Part shown: positions 40,673-48,271 of the stretch, piece by piece
Position numbering within the stretch: the first letter of the stretch is position 1
How the letters are laid out: each line of letters starts with the position of its first letter
DNA from: JAXLYX01 sp046351215
Lineage (GTDB): Bacteria > Myxococcota_A > Polyangia > Polyangiales > Houyiibacteriaceae
Reading direction: 5' to 3'
Assembly: GCA_046351215.1 (NCBI GenBank)
Contig: JAXLYX010000006.1
Span: 558,001 to 622,000 of the forward strand
Length of the DNA: 64,000 nt
Made by a program: the position numbers and the translations under genes
The notes under the pieces: model-generated
The model's database searches: none
What the model was told of the DNA's origin: nothing
Seen by the model: only the letters and a program-made list of their open reading frames with translations

Positions 40673-41611
40673 TCAGGCCGCGCCTTCGGCCGCCGATTTC
40701 CCGGCCTTCTCGAGGGTCGACAGGAACGCTCGCTCGAGCGTGTGCACCAGCGGACAGAGGTGCCGGATCTGCGCTCCGGACTCGCGGGCGATCCGCAGCA
40801 CCAGCTCGGGGCCTTCGCCTTCGGGCAGGCGCAGCTCGATCGTCGTGCCCGAGAGGACCACCCTGCAGCGCGCGAGCTCGAGGGCGCGGGCGAACGCGCC
40901 GGGATCGCCCTTCACGCGGCATTCGTACGCACCTTCCTCGCCGCGGACGAGCGGATCGAGAGGGCCGGCGTAGAGCACCTCGCCGGCGGCGAGCACCACG
41001 ACCTGATCGCAGGTCTTCTCGACGTCCGGGAGGATGTGCGTCGACAGGAGGACGCTCGCGCCCGTGCGACGCGGGATGTCGAGGATGAGCTCGAGCATCT
41101 CGTCGCGTCCCCGGGGGTCGAGGCCGCTCGTGGGCTCGTCGAGCAAGAGGAGCTTCGGATCGCCGACCAGCGCCTGGGCGAGCCGGGCGCGCTGCTTCAT
41201 GCCGGTGGAGAACGAGCCGAGCTTGCGGTAGCGGGCCTCGCCGAGGCCGACGTAGTGCAGCACCTGATGGGCTCGACCCGTGGCCTCGGAGCGCGGGAGA
41301 CCGCAGAGCTCGGCCGCGAGGGTCGCGAATTCGAGCGCCGTGAGCTCCGGCAGGACGGTGTCGCCCTCCGGCATGTAGCCGATGCGCGCCCGGACCTCGA
41401 AGGGCTCGCGGGAGACCTCGCGCTCGAAGACCTTCACCGTTCCGTGCTCCGGCACGACGAGGCCGAGCAGCGACTTCAGGAAGGTGCTCTTGCCGGCGCC
41501 GTTCGGTCCGAGCAGGCCGATGCGGCCGGCCGACAGGCGGATCGACACGTCCTTCAGCGCCACGAGATCGCCGTAGCGCTTCTCGACCCTCTCGAGCTCG
41601 ATGATCGACAC
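40673..41611 (-). CDS. ABC-2-type transporter ATP-binding protein
   Basis: 312 residues from GTG 41611. Walker A GPNGAGKST near 35-43, signature FSTGMKQR near 138-145 (a variant of LSGGQ), Walker B LLLLDEPTSGLD near 160, and the His switch STHILPDVE. The 75-residue C-terminal extension (CRVKGDPGAFARALELARC and onward) is typical of CcmA/ABC-2 drug or polymer exporters, not of LptB. No permease gene is adjacent, so it must work with a partner encoded elsewhere. A TACCGT box is six bases before the GTG. Confidence 0.88.
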   Translation of the reverse strand: MSIIELERVEKRYGDLVALKDVSIRLSAGRIGLLGPNGAGKSTFLKSLLGLVVPEHGTVKVFEREVSREPFEVRARIGYMPEGDTVLPELTALEFATLAAELCGLPRSEATGRAHQVLHYVGLGEARYRKLGSFSTGMKQRARLAQALVGDPKLLLLDEPTSGLDPRGRDEMLELILDIPRRTGASVLLSTHILPDVEKTCDQVVVLAAGEVLYAGPLDPLVRGEEGAYECRVKGDPGAFARALELARCRVVLSGTTIELRLPEGEGPELVLRIARESGAQIRHLCPLVHTLERAFLSTLEKAGKSAAEGAA

Positions 41612-41617
41612 GCGCGC

Positions 41618-41623
41618 ACGGTA
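41618..41623 (-). promoter_or_regulatory. -10-like TACCGT box, six bases before GTG
   Basis: Minus strand: TACCGT, GCGCGC, GTG of the ABC ATPase gene. No ribosome site. Confidence 0.5.
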
Positions 41624-41664
41624 GACCGGAGATCCCGAGCCTTCAAGTCGCGTCGCCGAGGGGC

Positions 41665-42732
41665 TCAGCCCTGCGACGACGACGGCGTCGAGTCCGGCCG
41701 GTAGATGTAGCCCTGGTGCTGGAAGACGCAGATGCGGTCGCGGCCATCGTCCTTCGCCTGGAAGAGGGCACGATCGGCGGCCTTCACGAGCTCGTCCTTC
41801 GTCTTCACGTCGCGGCTCGGGTAGAGCGCGACGCCCACCGACACCGTGATCCGGTATTCCTTGCCTGCCAGGCGGTACGGCGTGGCTCCGATCGTGCGCC
41901 ACACGCGATCGGCGACCGTCAGGGCGCCGCCGAAATGCGTGCTCGGCAGGACGAGGAGGAACTCCTCGCCGCCGTATCGAGCGACCACGTCGATCTCCCG
42001 GACCGAGCCGCGGAGGCGCTTGGCCGTCTCCTGGAGCGCCAGATCGCCGAGCGAATGCCCGAAGCGCTCGTTGAAGGCCTTGAAGTGGTCGAGGTCGATC
42101 ATCGCGCAGGCGAGGGGATCGCGGAAGCGCTCGGCGCGCTTGAACTCCTCCTGCAGCCGCGTGTGGAGGTAGCGGTAGTTGTAGAGGCCCGTGAGCTCGT
42201 CCCGGACCGCGAGGCGCTCGAGACGCGCGCGCGCGTCGTTGACCTCGTCGTGCATCCGCTTCAGGCGGAGCATGTTCTGCACACGCGCGAGGAGCTCGCG
42301 TTCGTCGAAGGGCTTCGAGATGTAGTCGTCGGCGCCGATCCGCAGACCTTCGACCCGGCTGTCGGGATCGCCCTTCGCGGTCACGAGCATGATCGGGAGG
42401 AAGTCCTCTCCCACCATCGCCTTCACGAGCCGGCAGACGTCGATGCCGGAGAGCCCCGGCATCATCACGTCGAGCAGGACGAGGTCGACGCCTCCCTTGC
42501 CGACGCGGTCGAGCAGGGTCTTCCCGTCCTCGTGGATCTCGATCTGGTAGCCGCTTCCCCGGAGCAATCCCCCGACGTACTCGCGGGTGACTCGGTCGTC
42601 GTCGGCGATGAGGATCGTCGCGGGGGCGCTCGGAGGCGTGCTCGTCACCCCTCCGAGGGTATCGCTCTCGGGACGCGACGAGAAGGGCCGCTCGTCCCGA
42701 ATCGTCGACGAGCCGGGTTCCCTCGGGCCCAT
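41665..42732 (-). CDS. Response regulator with GGDEF diguanylate cyclase domain
   Basis: 355 residues. After a 35-residue variable start comes a receiver domain (ILIADDDRVTREYVG, phosphorylation Asp near 88 in LVLLDVMMPG, and the Lys in YISKPFDE). A coiled segment leads to a GGDEF domain with RYGGEEFLLVLP, a conserved active site. An inhibitory site RxxD (REID) stands exactly five residues before GGEEF, so product inhibition is expected. It should make c-di-GMP upon phosphorylation, like PleD without the second receiver. PilZ proteins encoded 3 kb and 17 kb away are possible readers. The start at 42732 is uncertain; a GTG at 42648 is an alternative. Confidence 0.92.
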   Translation of the reverse strand: MGPREPGSSTIRDERPFSSRPESDTLGGVTSTPPSAPATILIADDDRVTREYVGGLLRGSGYQIEIHEDGKTLLDRVGKGGVDLVLLDVMMPGLSGIDVCRLVKAMVGEDFLPIMLVTAKGDPDSRVEGLRIGADDYISKPFDERELLARVQNMLRLKRMHDEVNDARARLERLAVRDELTGLYNYRYLHTRLQEEFKRAERFRDPLACAMIDLDHFKAFNERFGHSLGDLALQETAKRLRGSVREIDVVARYGGEEFLLVLPSTHFGGALTVADRVWRTIGATPYRLAGKEYRITVSVGVALYPSRDVKTKDELVKAADRALFQAKDDGRDRICVFQHQGYIYRPDSTPSSSQG

Positions 42733-42737
42733 AAGTG

Positions 42738-42746
42738 TCTATACTA
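42738..42746. promoter_or_regulatory. Shared TATACTA element between the GGDEF gene and rpoN
   Basis: On the plus strand TATACT (42740-42745) is a perfect -10 for rpoN, whose ATG is 41 bases on. On the minus strand the same bases give TAGTAT, eight bases before the GGDEF gene's ATG. The -35 region is poor on the plus strand (GTTCCC). Confidence 0.5.
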
Positions 42747-42786
42747 GCCCCCTGGAGGACCTTCCGAGGCCCCGGATCTGGAACGG

Positions 42787-44238
42787 ATGGAGATCAAGCA
42801 ACAGCTCCGACTCTCGCAGCAGCTCGTGATGACGCCGCAGCTGCAGCAGGCGATCAAGCTGCTCCAGATGTCGCGGCTCGAGCTCAGCGAGCACGTCCAG
42901 ACCGAGCTGCTCGAGAACCCCGTGCTCGAAGACGGCCTCGAGGGGCGGGACACGCGCGAGGTCACCCAGTCGGAGATCTCGCAGCTCGACCGTCAGATCG
43001 ATCGCGACGATCGCAGCGTCGTCGACGAGGGCAAGGCCAAGAAGGACGAGATCGACTGGGAGCGATACCTCGAGAACCACGCCATGCAGGCGCCGGTTCC
43101 GAGCTTCCGCCGCACGGGGGACGAGGACCTCCCCGGCGTCGAGGCGAACCTGTCGGGAGCGGAGGGCCTCGTGGAGCACCTGCTCTGGCAGGTGCGGATG
43201 AGCGACTTCCGCGAGGACGAGCAGCACTTCGCCGCCCTCGTCATCGGCAACCTCGACGACGACGGCTACCTCCGCGTCGAAGGCATGGACTCGACGGAGG
43301 TCGTCGCGAAGCTCGCCGAGGAGGCGGGGCTCGAGACGGAGGATGCCGAGGCCGTGCTCGAGGAGATGCAGCTCTTCGATCCCGTCGGCTGCGGCTCCCG
43401 GAGCCTCGAGGAGTGCCTGCTCGTGCAGGCCAAGTACCTCGGCCTCGACGCGCTCGTGCTCCAGGTCATCGAGCACCATCTCGGCAACCTCGAGCGGCGG
43501 AACTACGCCCAGATCGCGAAGGAGCTCTGCAGCAACGTCGAGGAGATCTACGACATCGCGCAGATCCTCCACGAGCTCGAGCCGCGGCCCGGCCGCAACT
43601 ACCACACCGAGGAGCCTCGGTACATCACGCCCGACGTCTACGTGCACAAGGTCGGCGACGAGTACTTCGTCGTCGCCAACGACGACGGGATGCCCAAGCT
43701 CAAGATCAGCGGCTTCTACCGCGCCGCGATGGCCGACAACCCCCAGGCCAAGGAATACATCCAGGGGAAGCTGCGTTCCGCCCAATGGCTGATCCGCAGC
43801 ATCGATCAGCGCCGGAAGACCATCGTGAAGGTCACCGAGTGCATCGTGGACAAGCAGCGCGAGTTCTTCGACAAGGGCATCGAGTACCTGAAGCCCATGA
43901 TCCTCCGCGACGTCGCGGAGGCGGTCGGGATGCACGAGAGCACGATCTCGCGCGTGACGAGCAACAAGTACGTCCACACGCCACGTGGGCTCTTCGAGCT
44001 CAAGTACTTCTTCAACAGCGCGATCAAGCGGGACCATCAGGAGGACATCGCCTCCGAGAGCGTCAAGCAGGCCATCAAGCGCATCGTCACCGGAGAGGAT
44101 CCGAAGAATCCCCTCTCCGATCAGCAGATCGTCGAGATCCTGGCGCAGGAGGACATCCGGATCGCTCGACGAACCGTCGCGAAATACAGAGAGATGCTGG
44201 GAATCCTGAGCTCGTCGAAACGCAAGAAGTACTTCTGA
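42787..44238 (+). CDS. rpoN: RNA polymerase sigma-54 factor
   Basis: 483 residues, full length. Sigma-54 directs RNA polymerase to -24/-12 promoters and needs enhancer-binding ATPases. The glutamine-rich region I is at 1-50 (KQQLRLSQQLVMTPQLQQAI). The acidic region II is near 55-95. The core-binding domain follows, with the HTH (VAEAVGMHESTISRVTSNKY), and the RpoN box ARRTVAKYRE lies near 460-469. It leads the cluster rpoN-hpf-ptsN-hprK-rapZ-ptsH-ptsI, an order seen with variations in many proteobacteria. TATACT upstream suggests housekeeping expression. Confidence 0.97.
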   Translation: MEIKQQLRLSQQLVMTPQLQQAIKLLQMSRLELSEHVQTELLENPVLEDGLEGRDTREVTQSEISQLDRQIDRDDRSVVDEGKAKKDEIDWERYLENHAMQAPVPSFRRTGDEDLPGVEANLSGAEGLVEHLLWQVRMSDFREDEQHFAALVIGNLDDDGYLRVEGMDSTEVVAKLAEEAGLETEDAEAVLEEMQLFDPVGCGSRSLEECLLVQAKYLGLDALVLQVIEHHLGNLERRNYAQIAKELCSNVEEIYDIAQILHELEPRPGRNYHTEEPRYITPDVYVHKVGDEYFVVANDDGMPKLKISGFYRAAMADNPQAKEYIQGKLRSAQWLIRSIDQRRKTIVKVTECIVDKQREFFDKGIEYLKPMILRDVAEAVGMHESTISRVTSNKYVHTPRGLFELKYFFNSAIKRDHQEDIASESVKQAIKRIVTGEDPKNPLSDQQIVEILAQEDIRIARRTVAKYREMLGILSSSKRKKYF

Positions 44239-44274
44239 CCCGAGTGGCCAGGTCGCTGGCCGAGGAGAGGACCG

Positions 44275-44604
44275 ATGCGAATCAACTTCACGTTCCGGAA
44301 CCTCGAGTCTTCCGAGGGAATCAAGGCCTACGCATCGGAGAAGGTCTCGCGCGTGCAGAAGCACCTGCGCATGCCCTCGACCGCCGAGATCACGGTCTCG
44401 ACCGAGAAGCACCTCCACCACGTGGACATCAGCCTCCAGTCGAACGGGCGCCGTTACGCCGCCCACGACCAGTCGGAGGACATGTACGCGTCGATCGACC
44501 GTGTCATGGACAAGATCGACCGTCAGGTGCGGGACGCCAAGGCGACGACGACCACCCGGAAGCGCCATTCCGGCTCGTCCCTGGCGGCCGGCAAGGGCAG
44601 CTGA
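44275..44604 (+). CDS. hpf: Short-form ribosome hibernation promoting factor
   Basis: 109 residues. It starts MRINFTFRNLESSEGIKAYA and has VQKHLRMPSTAEITVSTEKH, the beta-alpha-beta-beta-beta-alpha fold of HPF/RaiA. The C-terminal dimerisation domain of long HPF is missing, so it should act like E. coli HPF and not bridge ribosomes itself. It lies 36 bases behind rpoN with GAGGAGAGGA before the ATG. A hairpin follows at 44634. Confidence 0.92.
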   Translation: MRINFTFRNLESSEGIKAYASEKVSRVQKHLRMPSTAEITVSTEKHLHHVDISLQSNGRRYAAHDQSEDMYASIDRVMDKIDRQVRDAKATTTTRKRHSGSSLAAGKGS

Positions 44605-44633
44605 GGGACGATCGCGAGCCCGCGGCGCGGGGA

Positions 44634-44667
44634 CGAGGGCCGTTCTCCTCCGGGAGGGTGGCCCTCG
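44634..44667 (+). terminator. Hairpin between hpf and ptsN
   Basis: Perfect eight-base arms CGAGGGCC / GGCCCTCG; the loop can form a further CTCC/GGAG pair. Followed by GTCGTTCCGTCGGCT, closely like the bases after the hairpin at 14615-14650. It may be an attenuator rather than a full stop, because the pts genes continue on the same strand. Confidence 0.5.
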
Positions 44668-44696
44668 GTCGTTCCGTCGGCTAGATCCCGGGGCGG

Positions 44697-45167
44697 ATGG
44701 AGCCGACCTTCCGCGAGACCCTCGAGCCCGCGTGCGTCTCGACGCGACTCGTCGCGATGACGAAGGACGCCGTGTTGGGCGAGCTCGCGCGCCTGCTCTC
44801 GGCGGGGAGCGCGTCGCTTCCCGTCGACGTGGTCCGGCGCGTGCTCACCGAGCGCGAGCAGCTCGCGAGCACGGGCGTCGGGAGCGGCGTCGCGATCCCG
44901 CACGGCCGGCTCCGCGAGCTCTCGGGCGTGAAGGTCGCGCTCGCGCTGCATCCCGAGGGCGTGTATTTCGACGCGATCGACGGGGGGAAGGTCCACCTCT
45001 TCGTGGCCGTGCTCGCCTCCGATCGCGAGCCCACGATGCATCTGCGCATCCTCGCGCGGGCCTCGCGGCTCCTCCGCGACCCCGTCGTGCGCCAGAAGCT
45101 CCTCGCCGAGACCGATCCGGCGTCGCTGTACGCGACCTTCGTGGCCGAGGACGAGAAGCTCGGCTGA
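44697..45167 (+). CDS. ptsN: PTS EIIA-Ntr protein PtsN
   Basis: 156 residues. EIIA-Ntr takes phosphate from HPr and acts as a regulator, not a sugar carrier. The phosphorylated histidine is His69 in GVAIPHGRL. VLTEREQLASTGVGSG precedes it as usual, and VHLFVAVLASDRE and HLRILARASRLLRD follow. GGGGCGG stands before the ATG. Separated from rpoN only by hpf. The next gene on the same strand is hprK, but a secreted hydrolase gene on the other strand lies in between. Confidence 0.94.
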   Translation: MEPTFRETLEPACVSTRLVAMTKDAVLGELARLLSAGSASLPVDVVRRVLTEREQLASTGVGSGVAIPHGRLRELSGVKVALALHPEGVYFDAIDGGKVHLFVAVLASDREPTMHLRILARASRLLRDPVVRQKLLAETDPASLYATFVAEDEKLG

Positions 45168-45190
45168 CGCCGCCTGGCACCCGCGGGCCG

Positions 45191-46069
45191 TCACTCCGCG
45201 AGGACATCGGGGAAGTGGCGCGCCGGCACCTGCCCGTGGCCCGCACGGGTCCGCGCGACGACGACCCGATGGGTACGCACGGCGGCCGCGAGATCCGGCG
45301 GGTCGACCGCGAGCTCCGAGCTCGAGAGGCGGGCCCGGAGCGCGGCCACGAGGCGCTGGTTCCGGTCGAGCGTGCGTCCGACGCCGGTATGGAGGGAGAC
45401 GAGGCTCCGCGACGGATCCTCGAGCGCCCAGGCGGCGAAGGCGGAGGGCGCGTCGTAGAGCGCATCGAAGAGGACGACGCGCCGCACCCGCTCCCCCAGG
45501 CCGCCGCGTCGCAGCACCGCGAGCGCCGACTCGAACGCGGCGCTGTGCGCGACCACGGTGATCCGGGACACGTCGTCGAGACCCCGTCCGTGGAGCGGCC
45601 CGGCGAGTCGCTCGAGGGCCTCGCGGATCATCGCGTCCGCGTAGCCCTGGCGCGCGAGCCTTCCGGGGTGACCGTCCCGGGTCCGGTAGGCGAGCTGGGG
45701 GGCGAGCAGCACGGACGAGCGGCGTCCGGCGCGATCGTGCGCCTCGCCGAGCCCCCAGCCCTGCTCGAGGGGGCCGCCCGCGATGCAGGCCGTGGGACCG
45801 CTCCGCACGAGCACGTTCACGCAGCCGGACCAACCGTGGAGGAAGAGGACCAGCTCGAGCGGGCCGGTCTCGGGGAGGTCGGCGGCCGCGTGCGCCACGA
45901 GGGTCGGCGCCCCCTCGGGCACGTCGAAGGCCCGATGCGCGAGCTCGAGCGACTCCGTGAGCCCTCCCTGCGCGATGGCCCGGGCCCGTGGCCGGGCAGG
46001 CAGCCACGCCGCCCCGAGGAGGCAGAGGAGGCCGAAGGCGCGGACGGCTCGGGCGATCGATGGCACCAT
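45191..46069 (-). CDS. Exported alpha/beta-hydrolase-like protein
   Basis: 292 residues. A signal sequence is likely at 1-34 (FGLLCLLGAAWLPARPRARA). LELVLFLHGWSGCVN near 72-86 resembles the oxyanion strand-turn; ITVVAHSAAFESALAVL near 175-191 is where the nucleophile elbow GxSxG would be, here AHSAA; AGHGQVPARH near the end may supply the His. With A-H-S-A-A the elbow is atypical, so catalysis is not assured. It interrupts the pts cluster on the opposite strand and ends 23 bases from ptsN. Substrate unknown. Confidence 0.75.
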   Translation of the reverse strand: MVPSIARAVRAFGLLCLLGAAWLPARPRARAIAQGGLTESLELAHRAFDVPEGAPTLVAHAAADLPETGPLELVLFLHGWSGCVNVLVRSGPTACIAGGPLEQGWGLGEAHDRAGRRSSVLLAPQLAYRTRDGHPGRLARQGYADAMIREALERLAGPLHGRGLDDVSRITVVAHSAAFESALAVLRRGGLGERVRRVVLFDALYDAPSAFAAWALEDPSRSLVSLHTGVGRTLDRNQRLVAALRARLSSSELAVDPPDLAAAVRTHRVVVARTRAGHGQVPARHFPDVLAE

Positions 46070-46093
46070 GGTCGCCGGAGACTCTAGCCCTTC

Positions 46094-47083
46094 ATGTCCG
46101 CGACGCGCCCGCGATCCGATCTCGTCCCGAAGACCTGCACCGTCGGCGACTTCCTCGCCCATGCCGACGTGGCCACGTCGTTCGAGCTCGTCGACGCGGG
46201 GCTCGACACCACGCGCCTGCTCACGCATCCGCGCATCCAGAAGTCGGGGCTCGTCCTCGTCGGCCACATGGTGGGGCTCGTGCCCACGCGCATCCAGGTG
46301 CTCGGCGAGACCGAGATGTCGTATCTCGGCGAGCTGCCGGCCGACGAGCGCGCGCACCGGATCGACCACCTGATGGCGCAGGATCTCTCGCTCGTCGTCG
46401 TCACGCGAGGCCTCGAGATCCCGGTGGAGCTCTCCGCCGCCGCGCTCCGGTCGCGCACTCCCGTGGCCCGGAGCAGCCTCCGCTCGAGCCGGGCGATCCA
46501 GGTGATGCAGGGAGCGCTCGATCGTCTCCTCGCACCGGAGACGCAGATCCACGGAGTGCTCATCGACATCCACGGCGTCGGCACGCTGCTCACGGGCCCG
46601 AGCGGCATCGGCAAGAGCGAGTGCGCGCTCTTCCTCGTCGAGCGTGGCCATCGCCTCGTCGCGGACGACCAGGTCGTCCTCTCGCGGCTCCCGCCGGCGC
46701 AGCTCTGGGGCACCGCGCCCACGCTGCTCCGGAACCACCTCGAGCTCCGCGGCATCGGCATCGTGAACGTCCGCGATCTGTACGGCGCGGCCGCGGTCCG
46801 CGAGCGCAAGCTCGTCCAGCTCTGCGTGGAGCTCTGTCCGTGGGGCGAGGACGAGGACGACTACGAGCGGCTCGGGCTCGTGCGTCGGACGCGGAGCTAC
46901 CTCGACGTCTCGATTCCCCTCTTGCGCATCCCGGTGCGCCCCGGTCGGGACATGGCCGTCATCCTCGAGGTCGCCGCGCGCAACCACCTGCTCCAGAAGG
47001 CGGGCCATCACGCCGCCAAGAAGTTCGTGGAATCGCTCGAGGCGAGCCTCGGCATCCGGAATCCGACCGACGAAGAGGGCTGA
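46094..47083 (+). CDS. hprK: HPr kinase/phosphorylase
   Basis: 329 residues. HprK phosphorylates HPr on a serine with ATP and can remove it again. The N-terminal 130 residues form the family's front domain (TCTVGDFLAHADVATSFELV). The P-loop GPSGIGKSE is near 168-176 and the signature LELRGIGIVNVRDLYG near 216-231. Full-length, unlike the short alpha-proteobacterial form that lacks the N-terminal domain. It fits with Ser49 of the HPr encoded 900 bases downstream. Its ATG is only 24 bases from the divergent hydrolase ATG. Confidence 0.95.
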   Translation: MSATRPRSDLVPKTCTVGDFLAHADVATSFELVDAGLDTTRLLTHPRIQKSGLVLVGHMVGLVPTRIQVLGETEMSYLGELPADERAHRIDHLMAQDLSLVVVTRGLEIPVELSAAALRSRTPVARSSLRSSRAIQVMQGALDRLLAPETQIHGVLIDIHGVGTLLTGPSGIGKSECALFLVERGHRLVADDQVVLSRLPPAQLWGTAPTLLRNHLELRGIGIVNVRDLYGAAAVRERKLVQLCVELCPWGEDEDDYERLGLVRRTRSYLDVSIPLLRIPVRPGRDMAVILEVAARNHLLQKAGHHAAKKFVESLEASLGIRNPTDEEG

Positions 47084-47117
47084 TGCGCGTCGGCACGGTC
47101 GTCGGCCGACGCCGTGC

Positions 47118-47123
47118 TACCAT
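47118..47123 (+). promoter_or_regulatory. -10-like TACCAT box, six bases before GTG
   Basis: TACCAT, CGCCGC, GTG of rapZ. No ribosome site. It could give a separate leaderless message for rapZ-ptsH-ptsI. Confidence 0.5.
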
Positions 47124-47129
47124 CGCCGC

Positions 47130-47996
47130 GTGGGCGGTCTTCACGTCGTCGTCGTGACGGGGATGTCGGGAGCGGGGCGCAGCACGGCGCTCCACGTCCT
47201 CGAGGATCTCGGCTACTTCTGCGTCGACAACCTCCCCCCGTCGCTCGCGCCGGATCTCGTGGGCCTGCTCGACGACGATCCCGAGGTGCAGCACGTCGGC
47301 CTCGGGATCGACGTGCGGACCCGCGCCTTCCTCGAGGGGGCGGGCGAGGCCTTCGACAAGCTCGCGGCGGGCGGACACCAGGTCGAGGTCATCTTCCTCG
47401 ACTGCGCGGACGACGTCCTGGTCCGTCGGTTCAGCGAGACCCGGCGCCCCCACGCGCTCTCGTCGGGCGGGGACCTCCTCACGGCGATCCGCCACGAGCG
47501 GGAGCGACTCTCGAAGCTCCGGGTGCGCGCGCGTCAGGTCTTCGACACGACGCGGCTCTCGGTGCACGACCTTCGCCGAGCCCTGGTCGAGTACGTCTCG
47601 CGCGCCGGCCGTTCCGCCGGCATGGTGACGCGCATCGTCTCGTTCGGCTTCAAGTACGGCCTGCCGATCGACGCGGACCTCGTCTTCGATCTCCGCTACC
47701 TGCCGAATCCGCACTTCGTGCCGGATCTGCGGCCGCTTCCGGGCACCGACCCGCGCGTCTCGACGTTCGTGCTCGATTCTCCCCAGACGCGCGAGCTCCT
47801 CGACGACCTCGTCCCCATGCTGGAGCGCCTCCTGCCCCAGTACGAACGCGAGGGGAAGTCCACGTTGACCATCGCCGTCGGCTGCACGGGCGGCCGCCAC
47901 CGGTCGGTCGCCACCGCCGAGGAGATCGGCCGTCGCCTCGGCACGCATCGCACGGTGGTCGTCTCCCACCGCGACGTCGGTCGCACGGTGCCATGA
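47130..47996 (+). CDS. rapZ: RNase adapter protein RapZ (YvcJ family P-loop protein)
   Basis: 288 residues. The P-loop GMSGAGRST is near 11-19, a Lys-to-Arg variant of the Walker A. YFCVDNLPPSL, DVRTRAFLEG, FLDCADDVLVRRFSETRRPH and VGCTGGRHRSV are family signatures. In E. coli RapZ guides RNase E to the GlmZ small RNA and senses GlcN6P; other family members bind nucleotides and their role is less clear. Here it sits between hprK and ptsH, the common order. The stop overlaps the ptsH start (ATGA). Confidence 0.94.
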   Translation: MGGLHVVVVTGMSGAGRSTALHVLEDLGYFCVDNLPPSLAPDLVGLLDDDPEVQHVGLGIDVRTRAFLEGAGEAFDKLAAGGHQVEVIFLDCADDVLVRRFSETRRPHALSSGGDLLTAIRHERERLSKLRVRARQVFDTTRLSVHDLRRALVEYVSRAGRSAGMVTRIVSFGFKYGLPIDADLVFDLRYLPNPHFVPDLRPLPGTDPRVSTFVLDSPQTRELLDDLVPMLERLLPQYEREGKSTLTIAVGCTGGRHRSVATAEEIGRRLGTHRTVVVSHRDVGRTVP

Positions 47997-48271
47997 GCGT
48001 CGAGGCCACGGGCGAGTTCGAGATCGTGAACCAGCTCGGCATGCACGCGCGGGCCGCCGCGAAGCTCGTGCGCCTCGCGGGATCGTTCGCCTCGAGCGTG
48101 CGCGTCGAGAAGGACGGCACCACCGCGGACGCCAAGAGCATCATGGGCGTCCTCCTGCTCTGCGGGCAGAAGGGGGCGAAGGTCCGCATCCATGCGCGCG
48201 GGCCGGACGCGGACGAGGCCGTCCGTGCGATCGGGGCGCTGATCTCCGAGCGCTTCGGAGAGCCCGAATGA
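47993..48271 (+). CDS. ptsH: Phosphocarrier protein HPr
   Basis: 92 residues. It relays phosphate from EI to EIIA. The catalytic His18 is in NQLGMHARAAAKLV. The regulatory serine Ser49 is in ADAKSIMGVLLL, at the place of Ser46 in Bacillus HPr, and would be the target of the neighbouring HprK. Start and stop overlap rapZ and ptsI by four bases each, so the three proteins should be made in fixed ratio. Confidence 0.95.
   Translation: MSVEATGEFEIVNQLGMHARAAAKLVRLAGSFASSVRVEKDGTTADAKSIMGVLLLCGQKGAKVRIHARGPDADEAVRAIGALISERFGEPE

Noticed and set aside
40673..41611. ABC ATPase as LptB, the common neighbour of rpoN
   Set aside because: It is 312 residues with a CcmA/ABC-2-type C-terminal extension, on the opposite strand and separated by the GGDEF gene.
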